Below, piece after piece: positions 15,345-22,655 of a stretch of DNA of 22,655 bases (position 1 is its first letter; each line of letters starts with the position of its first letter). A program made the position numbers and the translations under genes. A model generated the notes under the pieces. The model did not search any database and was not told where the DNA came from. It worked only from the letters and a program-made list of their open reading frames with translations. The DNA comes from H17-190 sp034435615 (GTDB lineage: Bacteria > Chloroflexota > Dehalococcoidia > SM23-28-2 > HRBIN24): positions 1 to 22,655 of the forward strand of contig DAOTWZ010000066.1 in NCBI GenBank assembly GCA_034435615.1, given 5' to 3'.

Positions 15345-16195
15345 GCGCCAGAGAGATGGAACCGAGCCGGGCACCCAACTGGCTGGCCCGCGTCCTCACC
15401 GCCCTGGGCATGGTGGCCGCTATTCCCCTCTTCCCCCTGGCCATCCGCATCGTCCAAGAGTATGAGCGGGGGGTGATATTCCGCCTGGGGCGGCTGGTGG
15501 GGGCCCGCGGGCCGGGCCTCTTCTTCATCATCCCCTTCGTGGAGCGGATGGTGAAGGTGGACCTGCGCATCGTCACCATGGACGTGCCGCGGCAGGAGGC
15601 CATCACCCGCGACAACGTCACGGTGCGGGTGGACGCCGTCATCTACTTCCGGGTGGTGAACCCGGAGGACGCCGTGGTGAAGGTGGCCAATTACATCGCT
15701 GCCACTTCCCTCATCGCTCAGACGACGCTGCGCAACGTCATCGGCCAGTCCGACCTGGACGAGCTGCTCTCCCGCCGCGAGGAGGTCAACCAGCGACTGC
15801 AGCAGATCATCGACGAGGCGACGGAGCCCTGGGGGATCAAGGTGACGGCGGTGGAGGTGCGGGACGTCATCCTGGCCCCGGAGATGATCCGGGCCATCGC
15901 CCGTCAGGCGGAGGCGGAGCGGGAACGCCGGGCCAAGGTCATCAACGCCGAAGGCGAGTTCCAGGCCGCCCAGCGGCTCTCCGAGGCGGCCCGCGTCATG
16001 GCCCAGAACCCCATCACCGTCCAGCTACGCTTCCTGCAGACGATGACGGAGATCTCTTCGGAGCGGAGCAACGTGGTGGTCTTCCCCATACCGCTGGACC
16101 TCCTGGGGGTCTTCCTGGACCGGGTGAGGGCCGCCACTCCAGGGAGCGGCAGCCCTGCCCCCGCAGGGGGCCAGGAGAGCGGCGCCCGAGAGTGA
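15341..16195 (+). CDS. Slipin / SPFH (band 7) domain protein
   Basis: This 284-aa protein is a stomatin-like slipin. One N-terminal membrane segment (about 16-38) is followed by the SPFH domain: VQEYERGVIFRLGRL (38-52), GPGLFFIIPFVE (57-68), DVPRQEAITRDNVTVRVDAV (81-100) and ATTLRNVIGQSDLDELL-like residues at 122-143, then a charged helical stretch (EAERERRAKVINAEGE, 191-206) that promotes oligomer formation. It organises membrane microdomains and is the known partner and substrate of NfeD proteases. A strong AGGAGG precedes the ATG, which overlaps the nfeD stop. The tail is proline/glycine rich and low in complexity. Confidence 0.95.
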   Translation: MSAREMEPSRAPNWLARVLTALGMVAAIPLFPLAIRIVQEYERGVIFRLGRLVGARGPGLFFIIPFVERMVKVDLRIVTMDVPRQEAITRDNVTVRVDAVIYFRVVNPEDAVVKVANYIAATSLIAQTTLRNVIGQSDLDELLSRREEVNQRLQQIIDEATEPWGIKVTAVEVRDVILAPEMIRAIARQAEAERERRAKVINAEGEFQAAQRLSEAARVMAQNPITVQLRFLQTMTEISSERSNVVVFPIPLDLLGVFLDRVRAATPGSGSPAPAGGQESGARE

Positions 16196-16205
16196 CCGGG
16201 GACAG

Positions 16206-16982
16206 CTAGGCCCGCAGCGTCACGTCCCCCGCCTCGATGGTGACGAGGGTGCCGTCCGCCCGCCGCAGGAGGAGACAGCCGCTCTCGTCCACGTCCTCAG
16301 CCACCCCCTCCTCCACTCGGTCGGGGAGGCCCACCCGCACGGGCCGCCCCAGGACTATGAGGCGCTCCCGCCACGCCAGGTGAACCGGCTCGCCGCGGCC
16401 CGCCGCCCGGTAGAGGCGCTCGAAGTGGTCCAGGAGGGAGGCCAGGACGTCCTCCCGTGAGACCTCCCGTCCCAGCTCGCGTCGCAGGCTGGTGGCGATA
16501 TCGGCGATCTCCGGGATGGCCGCCACGTCCATGTTCACGTTGAGGCCGATGCCCACCAGGCTGAACAGCACCCGCCCCTCCACCAGCTCCGACTCGATGA
16601 GGATGCCCGCCACCTTTCGCTCCCCTATCCAGACGTCGTTGGGCCACTTGATGCCGGCCCGCAACCCCGTCCGCTCCTCGATGGCCAGGGACACCGCCAG
16701 TGGGGCGACGATGCTGAGGCGCCGCAGCGCCTCCAGGGATGGCCGCAGCACCAGGGTGACGTAGATGTTGGTCCCCGGCGGGGAGGCCCAGGAGCGCCCC
16801 AGGCGACCACGGCCGGCCGTCTGCTCGTCCGCCAGGACGATGGTGCCCTCGGGGGCGCCGGCCGCCGCCTCCTGCCGGGCCACGTCCTGGGTGGAGCCTA
16901 CGCTGCTATAGTAGACGAGGCGGCGTCCCAGCGTCTCGGTATGGAGCTGCGACTCTACTCGGGACAGGTCGGGCCAGGGCAT
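16206..16982 (-). CDS. birA: Biotin--[acetyl-CoA-carboxylase] ligase
   Basis: This 258-aa enzyme activates biotin with ATP and attaches it to the carrier protein of biotin-dependent carboxylases. The biotinyl-AMP loop GRGRLGRSW (57-65), KWPND (112-116) and RKVAGILIE (122-130) are intact, and GIGLNVN (144-150) follows. There is no N-terminal helix-turn-helix, so it is the monofunctional type and not a repressor. The C-terminal SH3-like domain is present. Its ribosome site AGGAGGTG overlaps the end of murE, three bases upstream. It is convergent with the slipin gene, 10 bases apart. Confidence 0.96.
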   Translation of the reverse strand: MPWPDLSRVESQLHTETLGRRLVYYSSVGSTQDVARQEAAAGAPEGTIVLADEQTAGRGRLGRSWASPPGTNIYVTLVLRPSLEALRRLSIVAPLAVSLAIEERTGLRAGIKWPNDVWIGERKVAGILIESELVEGRVLFSLVGIGLNVNMDVAAIPEIADIATSLRRELGREVSREDVLASLLDHFERLYRAAGRGEPVHLAWRERLIVLGRPVRVGLPDRVEEGVAEDVDESGCLLLRRADGTLVTIEAGDVTLRA

Positions 16983-16985
16983 GGT

Positions 16986-18527
16986 TCACCTCCTGGGGAA
17001 GAGCTGGCGCAGGACTTCCCGGGCCACGGCGCGGTCATCGCAGGGGTAGGGGCCGCTGTTGCTGTAGATGGTCTCCTCGTGTCCCCGGCCGGCCAGCAGG
17101 ACGGCGTCGTCGTCGGAGGCCATGGCCAGCGCCTGGGCGATGGCCTCCCGACGGTCCGCCACCAGGGCAAAGTGGTGTCCCTCCAGCCGCCCCACCGCCC
17201 GCAGACCGGCCGCTATCTCCTGCATGATGCTCTCCCTGTCCTCGTCGTAAGAGTTGTCCTCGGTGACGATGGTGTAGTCGGCCAGCCGTCCCGCCACCTC
17301 GCCCATGGGGAAGCGACGCTCCCGGTCCCGGCCGCCCAGGCAGCCGAAGACGACGATGACGCGCCCCCGCACGCTGCGCCGTAGCAGCTCCAGGGCCCGT
17401 TGCAGCGACTCCGGGGCGTGGGCGTAGTCTACCACCACCAGGAAGGGCTGCCCCTCGTCCACCAGCTCCATGCGTCCGGGCACCCCCGGCCAGCTCGCCA
17501 GCCCCTCCACGATAGCCCTCAGTGGGAGCCCCAGCGCCAGCGCCACAGCGGTGGCCGCCAGGGCGTTGGCCACATTGAAAAGCCCTGGCCGGCCCACCCT
17601 GGCTACGGCCTCCCCCTGAGGGGTGCGCAGGCAGAAGCGACTCCCCCAGCCCTCGGGCGCTATGTCGTGGGCCGTCACGTCGGCCGGGCCAGCCAGGCCA
17701 TAGGTGAGAGAGCGCGCCCGCGTCAGGGAGCGGAAGTAGTCGCAGGAGGGGTCGTCGGCGTTGAGGACGGCCACCTTGGGGATGCCCTTCTGATGACCCT
17801 CGTCCAGGAGCTGGAAGAGGCGACCCTTGGCCGCGCGGTAGCTCTCCCAGCTACCGTGGAAGTCCAGGTGGTCACGGCCCATGTTGGTAATGGCGGCCAC
17901 GTCGAAGTCGCAGTCCTCGACGCGGCACAGGGCCAGGCCGTGGGAGGAGCACTCCAGGACGGCGTAGCGACAGCCGTCCGTCGCCATCTCCGCCAGCGCC
18001 GCCTGCACCTCCGGCGCCTCGGGGGTGGTGCGCTCCGCCAGGACCCGCTGCTGGCCGTCCAGGCTCCAGCCGGTGGTGCCCAGGGCCCCCGTCCGCCCCC
18101 CGGCCGACCGCAGCAGGTGGGCCGTCAGGTGGACGAGGCTGGTCTTGCCGTCCGTTCCCGTGACGCCGATGACGGTGAGCCGGCGGGCGGGAAAGCCGTG
18201 GAAGGCGGCGGCCAGGCGGGAGAGGGCCCGGCGCGTGTCCCTCACCGCCAGCGCGGGGAGGCCCGCCTCCTCCAGCAGGGGGCGCCACCGGCCCTCTCGA
18301 TCCGCCTGAACGACGACGCCGGCCGCCCCGGCGGCTATGGCCTCTGGCAGGAAGTCATGGCCGTCGTGGCGCTGGCCCGGCACGGCCACGAAGAGGTCTC
18401 CGGGGCGGATGCGCCGTGAATCGTAGGCGATGCCCCCCACTCGCACCGAGGTGTCGCCCAGGGGGCGAGCGTCCGGCAGGTGGGAGGCCAGGGCGGAGAG
18501 GGCGATGGAACGCTGACCGTGGCGCAT
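16986..18527 (-). CDS. murE: UDP-N-acetylmuramyl-tripeptide synthetase (MurE)
   Basis: MurE (513 aa) adds the third stem-peptide residue to UDP-MurNAc-L-Ala-D-Glu with ATP, a cytoplasmic step of peptidoglycan synthesis. The P-loop is GVTGTDGKT (121-129), the substrate TTP at 167-169, SSHGLAL (194-200), the carbamylated lysine is probably Lys234 in SYRAAKGRLF, and FNVANALAA (317-325) and VVDYAHAPESL (365-375) are standard. The motif that sets amino-acid choice, DNPR for meso-diaminopimelate, is DNSYDED here (424-430), and GKGHE is GRGHE (480-484). The third residue is therefore uncertain: ornithine or another diamino acid is possible. No clear ribosome site precedes the ATG. Confidence 0.93.
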   Translation of the reverse strand: MRHGQRSIALSALASHLPDARPLGDTSVRVGGIAYDSRRIRPGDLFVAVPGQRHDGHDFLPEAIAAGAAGVVVQADREGRWRPLLEEAGLPALAVRDTRRALSRLAAAFHGFPARRLTVIGVTGTDGKTSLVHLTAHLLRSAGGRTGALGTTGWSLDGQQRVLAERTTPEAPEVQAALAEMATDGCRYAVLECSSHGLALCRVEDCDFDVAAITNMGRDHLDFHGSWESYRAAKGRLFQLLDEGHQKGIPKVAVLNADDPSCDYFRSLTRARSLTYGLAGPADVTAHDIAPEGWGSRFCLRTPQGEAVARVGRPGLFNVANALAATAVALALGLPLRAIVEGLASWPGVPGRMELVDEGQPFLVVVDYAHAPESLQRALELLRRSVRGRVIVVFGCLGGRDRERRFPMGEVAGRLADYTIVTEDNSYDEDRESIMQEIAAGLRAVGRLEGHHFALVADRREAIAQALAMASDDDAVLLAGRGHEETIYSNSGPYPCDDRAVAREVLRQLFPRR

Positions 18528-18574
18528 CGGGCGGCTGCTTTCGTGCTGTGCCTGTGACCGGACGGGAATGGCCA

Positions 18575-18984
18575 GCGGCGCTGCGGGCCAGTGGGCCTAT
18601 AGGCCGGGTTCTGTAGTCGCCCTGCTCGAGAGGGCGACCGGTGGTCATCACTCTGGGCCTCCCCTTTCGGAGAGGCTCAAGCGGCCTACCCGAGGGTCTC
18701 GGGCCGGGCACCCTTAGCCCTGGCGGTGTCCAGGGCACGCCCTCCTATTTGGCCTTGCTCCGCGCGGGGTTTGGCCAGCCGGCAGGTCGCCCTGCCGCTG
18801 GTGGGCTCTTACCCCACCTTTTCACCCTTACCCGCCGCCCGGAGGGACGGCGGGCGGTATGGTTTCTGTGCCACTTTCCGCGGGTCGCCCCGCCTGGGTA
18901 TTACCCAGCGCGCTGCCCGGTGGAGCCCGGACCTTCCTCCCCCCGCTCTCGGCGGGAGGCGACCACCCGGCCCGCTGGCGCCGC
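18575..18984 (-). ncRNA. rnpB: RNase P RNA
   Basis: The minus strand carries the invariant RNase P RNA blocks in order: GAGGAAGGTCCGGGCTCC (at 18922-18939), GGCACAGAAACCATACCGCC, GGGTGAAAAGGTGGGGTAAG then AGCCCACC (about 18800-18828), AGCAAGGCCAAATAGG, and ACAGAACCCGGC (18603-18614). The ends were set by helix P1, where 18969-18984 pairs with 18575-18589 (GCGGCGC..GCGGGCC against GGCCCGC.GCGCCGC). The layout matches the E. coli-like type A. With protein RnpA it trims tRNA 5' ends. Several apparent reading frames cross this region on both strands and are not genes. Confidence 0.97.
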
Positions 18985-19000
18985 CGCGCCGCCTCTATTT

Positions 19001-19009
19001 ATTCTAGCA
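19001..19009 (-). promoter_or_regulatory. Extended -10 promoter of rnpB
   Basis: TGCTAGAAT on the minus strand (TAGAAT at 19001-19006) lies 16 bases before the 5' strand of P1 and predicts a start near 18994. It sits in the 18 bases between the SDR stop and the RNA. Confidence 0.6.
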
Positions 19010-19026
19010 CGGCCGGACGACCCGCC

Positions 19027-19800
19027 TCACTGGACGACGAAGCCGGCGTCCACCGCCAGGGCGTGGCCGTTGACGTAGCTGGCCGCGTCCGAGAGGAGCC
19101 AGACCACCGCCTGCGCCACCTCCTCCGGCTCCGCCAGCCGCCGGTTGGGCTGCGCCCGGGCGTACTGCTCCTCCATGTTGGGGCCCCGCCGCTCCATGAT
19201 GCGACCCAGCATGGGGGTGCGGATAGGCCCCGGGCAGACGGCGTTGACCCGTATGTTGGAGCGGGCATACTCCAGGGCCGCCGTCCTGGTCAGCCCCAGC
19301 ACGCCATGCTTCGCCGCCACGTAGGCGGCGCTCCCCCGCACTCCCTGCAGCCCCGCCACCGAGGAGGTGTTGACGATGGAGCCCCCGCTGCCCTGCTGCA
19401 CCATCTGCTGCAGCTCGTACTTCATGCACAGCCAGACCCCCTTCAGGTCGATGGCCAGCACCCGGTCCCAGTCCGCCTCCTCATACTCCGCCGTGTAGGC
19501 CCGAGGACCTTCGATGCCCGCGTTATTGAAGGCGCAGTCCAGCCGGCCGAAGCGCCCCACCGCCTCACTGACCATGGCCCGCACCTCGGCGTCCTGAGAG
19601 ACGTCGCAGTGGACGTAGAGGCCACGGGAGCCCGCCTCTTCTACCTGGCGCACCGTCTGGGCGCCCCCCTCGTCGTCCACGTCCACCACCACCACGCCGC
19701 CAGCGCCCTCCCTGGCCATCAGCAGGGCGGTGGCCCGCCCGATGCCCGAGGCGCCCCCCGTCACCAGCGCTATCTTCCCTGCCAGTAGGCCCGCTGCCAT
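19027..19800 (-). CDS. Short-chain dehydrogenase/reductase (SDR) family oxidoreductase
   Basis: This 257-aa classical SDR has the cofactor loop TGGASGIG (14-21), NNAG (92-95), the catalytic Ser147 in NTSSVAG, Tyr160 and Lys164 in YVAAK, and PGPIRTPM (190-197). Asp40 at the end of the second strand suggests NAD rather than NADP. The C-terminus AVDAGFVVQ is typical. The substrate is unknown; such proteins are often called 3-oxoacyl-ACP reductase or glucose 1-dehydrogenase without basis. The ATG has AGGAGGT upstream. It lies after the livF terminator and is likely its own transcription unit. Confidence 0.93.
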   Translation of the reverse strand: MAAGLLAGKIALVTGGASGIGRATALLMAREGAGGVVVVDVDDEGGAQTVRQVEEAGSRGLYVHCDVSQDAEVRAMVSEAVGRFGRLDCAFNNAGIEGPRAYTAEYEEADWDRVLAIDLKGVWLCMKYELQQMVQQGSGGSIVNTSSVAGLQGVRGSAAYVAAKHGVLGLTRTAALEYARSNIRVNAVCPGPIRTPMLGRIMERRGPNMEEQYARAQPNRRLAEPEEVAQAVVWLLSDAASYVNGHALAVDAGFVVQ

Positions 19801-19856
19801 TACCTACCTCCTGTCCCAGGATCATGGCCCTCGCGCCGCGCACGGCGGAGGGAGCG

Positions 19857-19910
19857 AAAAGGCCCCGGCCGCGGCGTTCCCGAGACAGGCGGCCGCGGCC
19901 GGGGTCTTTT
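19857..19910 (-). terminator. Intrinsic terminator after livF
   Basis: An 18-bp stem (19857-19874 with 19893-19910, one G-U pair) with an 18-nt loop is flanked by A and T runs on both sides. On the minus strand the second arm ends in CCTTTTCGC, giving a U-tract 14 bases beyond the livF stop. The symmetric A/T flanks mean it could act on both strands, but only minus-strand genes adjoin. Confidence 0.85.
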
Positions 19911-19923
19911 CAGGCCCATGCCC

Positions 19924-20739
<816 letters not shown>

Positions 20740-20803
20740 GGCTCCTTACCTCCCTGGCTCTCTGCTGCTATCGGCGGCCTCTATCTGGCCGTGGTCTTGC
20801 TAC

Positions 20804-20832
20804 ATTTTGACGACATCATGGCCTCTTTGCAA
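20804..20832 (-). promoter_or_regulatory. Possible promoter of livF
   Basis: TTGCAA (20827-20832) and CAAAAT (20804-20809), each matching 4 of 6 consensus bases, are 17 bases apart. It lies between the terminator of the binding-protein gene and livF, where a promoter is expected, but the match is modest. Confidence 0.3.
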
Positions 20833-20873
20833 GCCCGCTCGGGGCCATGGCTACCCCCGCTCCGGGGAAGAGA

Positions 20874-20901
20874 GCAGGGCGAGGCCGTGGCCTCGCCCTG
20901 C
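20874..20901 (-). terminator. Hairpin terminator after the substrate-binding protein gene
   Basis: GCAGGGCGAGGC pairs with GCCTCGCCCTGC (12 bp, tetraloop CGTG on the plus strand), starting 24 bases past the stop codon at 20925. On the minus strand it is followed by TCTCTT, a modest U-rich stretch. Confidence 0.7.
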
Positions 20902-20924
20902 CCCCGCTTGCGAGATGGCCTGCC

Positions 20925-22190
20925 CTAGCCTCCCGCCACCTTGGTGGCCACCGCCAGCACCTCCTCGCGGTAGGCGTTGTACCAGTCGGTGACGGGCTGC
21001 CACTTGCCGCCCTTGGCCTGGAAGACCTTGACGTAGCCGCCGCCCTCGTGGTCCTGAGGGCTCATCTTAACGCTGGCCAGGTCGAAGATTTCCCCGCTGA
21101 GCTTCTCCAGCCCCCGTTTCACCTTCTCGCCGTTGAGGGGCCAGCCCTCGCTCTTCAGTGCCTGCTCCACCCCCTTGACGGTGAGGGCGGCCGCCATGAC
21201 GCCGTGCCAGTAGAAGACGGTGTCCTGGAAGGCAGGAGGCGGCGTTTTCCCCTCCTCCTGATAGAGCTGACGGATGTCATTGGCTATGGGCAGGTCAGGG
21301 CCGAAGCCGTGGAAGCTGACGCCGTACATACCCTCCACGGCCGCCGTGCCGCCCACGCCGGTGAGCTGCTCCGGCGGGAAGCATCCCCACAGCCCCACCA
21401 CACGGTTCATGGGGAAGCCCTGGTCCTTCACCGCCCGTGCGAAGGGAGCGGGGGAACGGGAGAAGAGGTGACAGATGATCCAGTCCGCCCGGAAGCGCTG
21501 CACGGCGTCCGTGACCTGAGCGGAGACGTCCAGCCCAGGCAAGGGGACCGCCCAGGTCTGGAGCTCGAAGCCCTCCTTGCGCTGGATCTCGTTCAGGAGG
21601 TCCAGGGGCTCACGCCCCGCCGGGTTGTCCTGGAAGATGAAGGCTATCTTTGGCTTGCCAGGCCGTCCCTCCTCCTTCCATTTGTCCAGAATGAACTTGA
21701 CCGCCCCGGCGGTCTGCGTCCAGTAGCTGCCGGTGGTGGGGAAGAGGTAGGGGAACTTCTCACCCAAGAGGGCCGCACCCACGCCGAACCCCGGGTGTAT
21801 GAGAGGTATGTGGTCAGCGACCGCGCGCTCCTGCAGGGCCGCCACCAGCGGCGTGGCCCACATGCTGATGGCCACCACGCCCTCACGCTTCATCCTCTCG
21901 TAACCCTCGATCCCCTTGGGCACCTCATAGCCCATGTCGATGACGACTGTGTTTATGGGGTGCCCGTCCACACCGCCTCGCTTGTTGACGAGGCGTATGT
22001 AGTCATCGAAACCCTGGCGGTGGGGCACCCCCACGGCCGAGGTGGCTCCGCTGCCATCGTAGAAGCTTCCTATGGTAATGGGCTCCTTGGTGGGCGTGCC
22101 GCTGGTTGAGCCTCCGCCGGCACAGGCCGCCAGCAGGGCCGCTATCGCCGCCAGCGAGAGGAAGACGGGACGGAATAAAGCCCTCGACAT
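20925..22190 (-). CDS. ABC transporter substrate-binding lipoprotein (LivK-like, Peripla_BP_6 type)
   Basis: This 421-aa protein begins with a lipoprotein signal: positive SRALFR, a hydrophobic core and the lipobox LAAC with Cys23, followed by a glycine/serine/threonine linker. The rest resembles type I periplasmic binding proteins of Liv importers: PITIGSFYDGSGATSAVG (37-54), VNKRGGVDGHPINTVVID and an aromatic-rich second lobe. It would capture a ligand outside the membrane and pass it to the permease. The ligand is unknown; the LivF-like neighbour and catabolic-looking genes hint at carboxylic or aromatic compounds. AAGGAGG precedes the ATG. Its C-terminal 70 residues closely match the next, cut gene. 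Confidence 0.92.
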   Translation of the reverse strand: MSRALFRPVFLSLAAIAALLAACAGGGSTSGTPTKEPITIGSFYDGSGATSAVGVPHRQGFDDYIRLVNKRGGVDGHPINTVVIDMGYEVPKGIEGYERMKREGVVAISMWATPLVAALQERAVADHIPLIHPGFGVGAALLGEKFPYLFPTTGSYWTQTAGAVKFILDKWKEEGRPGKPKIAFIFQDNPAGREPLDLLNEIQRKEGFELQTWAVPLPGLDVSAQVTDAVQRFRADWIICHLFSRSPAPFARAVKDQGFPMNRVVGLWGCFPPEQLTGVGGTAAVEGMYGVSFHGFGPDLPIANDIRQLYQEEGKTPPPAFQDTVFYWHGVMAAALTVKGVEQALKSEGWPLNGEKVKRGLEKLSGEIFDLASVKMSPQDHEGGGYVKVFQAKGGKWQPVTDWYNAYREEVLAVATKVAGG

Positions 22191-22301
22191 TCTCTCCTCC
22201 TTGCATTCCCTCTACAAGCAAGTGATGTGTCACTCTTCGTCTCTCTTTTCACCCCCTCTCTCCCTCGATCTCCTGGAAGCTCCTGGTCAGGGCCCTGTGA
22301 G

Positions 22302-22330
22302 ATATTAGCCGCCCGTTACCCTTCCGTCAA
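22302..22330 (-). promoter_or_regulatory. Promoter of the substrate-binding protein gene
   Basis: TTGACG (22325-22330, 5 of 6) and TAATAT (22302-22307, 4 of 6) are 17 bases apart. The start would be near 22295, leaving a leader of about 105 bases. A 10-base palindrome CAGGGCCCTG (22288-22297) covers the start, and inverted repeats AGGTT/AACCT (22330-22344) and GACGA/TCGTC (22336-22348) abut the -35 box; these are possible operators. Confidence 0.6.
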
Positions 22331-22375
22331 GGTTAGACGAACCTCGTCAGACCTGGCCTTATCGTGATGTAAAGG

Positions 22376-22409
22376 CCTGGGGGTGGGGAGCCGGCTCCCC
22401 ACCCCCAGG
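22376..22409 (-). terminator. Strong palindromic terminator between the two binding-protein genes
   Basis: A perfect 34-base palindrome (22376-22392 with 22393-22409) lies 27 bases past the stop of the partial gene. On the minus strand it runs into CCTTTAC, a short U-tract. The effective loop would be about four bases. Confidence 0.75.
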
Positions 22410-22435
22410 GATCCGTGGCCTCTGCAGGCCCCGTA

Positions 22436-22655
22436 TCAGCGCTGCAGGAACTGGTTGATGACGTCGCGGTAGGCGTTGTACCACTCCGTCACCGGCTCCC
22501 ACTGGCTACCCTTCACCTGATAGACGCGCACGAAGCCGCCGCCCTCGTGGTCCTGCGGGCTCATCCGCAGCGTCACCATCCCCGCAATGTCCCCCCGCAG
22601 CGACTCCAGCGCCTCCTTCATCTTCGGCCCGTCCAGCGGGTAGCCATGCTTGTCC
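22436..22655 (-). CDS. Second substrate-binding protein of the same ABC family (partial, 5' end cut by window)
   Basis: Only the last 72 or so residues are inside the window. They match the C-terminus of the neighbouring binding protein: GYPLDGPKMKEALESL against GWPLNGEKVKRGLEKL, MSPQDHEGGGFVRVYQ against MSPQDHEGGGYVKVFQ, and PVTEWYNAYRD against PVTDWYNAYRE. This frame stays open to the window edge, so the internal methionine at 22621 is not the start. It is a tandem paralogue with its own terminator; the ligand is unknown. Confidence 0.92.
   Translation of the reverse strand, partial: DKHGYPLDGPKMKEALESLRGDIAGMVTLRMSPQDHEGGGFVRVYQVKGSQWEPVTEWYNAYRDVINQFLQR

Noticed and set aside
14043..15374. 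A 443-residue open frame on the minus strand
   Set aside because: It mirrors the NfeD gene and shows only G/D/H/Q-rich composition.
18641..19078. Open frames on the plus strand across 18641-19078
   Set aside because: They cross the RNase P RNA, whose conserved blocks explain the sequence.

Overview
The window is GC-rich bacterial chromosome, tightly packed, with 19 protein genes (one cut by the right edge), one tRNA and the RNase P RNA. Two families typical of F420-using bacteria (luciferase-like oxidoreductases), a MenB-like crotonase, short-form histidine biosynthesis with HisZ, a Zn-phospholipase-C-like protein and Liv-type transporters of the kind seen with aromatic or acyl substrates together suggest a Chloroflexota bacterium, perhaps Dehalococcoidia or an SAR202-like lineage. 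This placement is inference from gene content. MurE indicates a peptidoglycan-making cell. No insertion sequence, prophage, CRISPR array or origin is visible.

Layout. 1-3448 (minus): tRNA-Lys(CUU), then a run transcribed leftward: DsrE-like protein, enoyl-CoA hydratase/MenB-like protein and two luciferase-like oxidoreductases, closed by a hairpin at 91-126. 3585-6544 (plus): purB-purC-(DinB-like)-purS, a purine operon with overlapping or nearly touching genes. 6560-13792 (minus): hisZ-hisGG-(Zn-PLC-like)-hisD-hisC-hisB plus a dienelactone-hydrolase gene that has its own promoter. 13971-16195 (plus): an NfeD protease and a slipin, a known functional pair. 16206-18984 (minus): birA, murE and rnpB. 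19027-22655 (minus): an SDR oxidoreductase, a LivF ATPase and two tandem Liv-type substrate-binding lipoproteins, the second truncated by the window.

How the genes work together. The histidine run supplies the first step (HisZ plus HisG), dehydration (HisB), transamination (HisC) and final oxidation (HisD). The purine run supplies SAICAR synthetase, adenylosuccinate lyase and the small PurS subunit of FGAM synthetase; purQ and purL must lie elsewhere. NfeD and slipin act at the membrane. LivF and the binding proteins belong to one ABC importer family whose permeases are outside the window.

The most unusual item is the HisG protein. It is a gapless tandem of two HisG catalytic cores, and the PRPP-binding TGxT loop survives only in the second. 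It sits two bases after hisZ. This looks like a covalent HisG pseudo-dimer with one dead site. Other points are a HisD lacking one expected zinc ligand, a MurE lacking the DNPR specificity motif, a tRNA-Lys with U73, and a repeated extended -10 promoter pattern (TGnTAnnAY).
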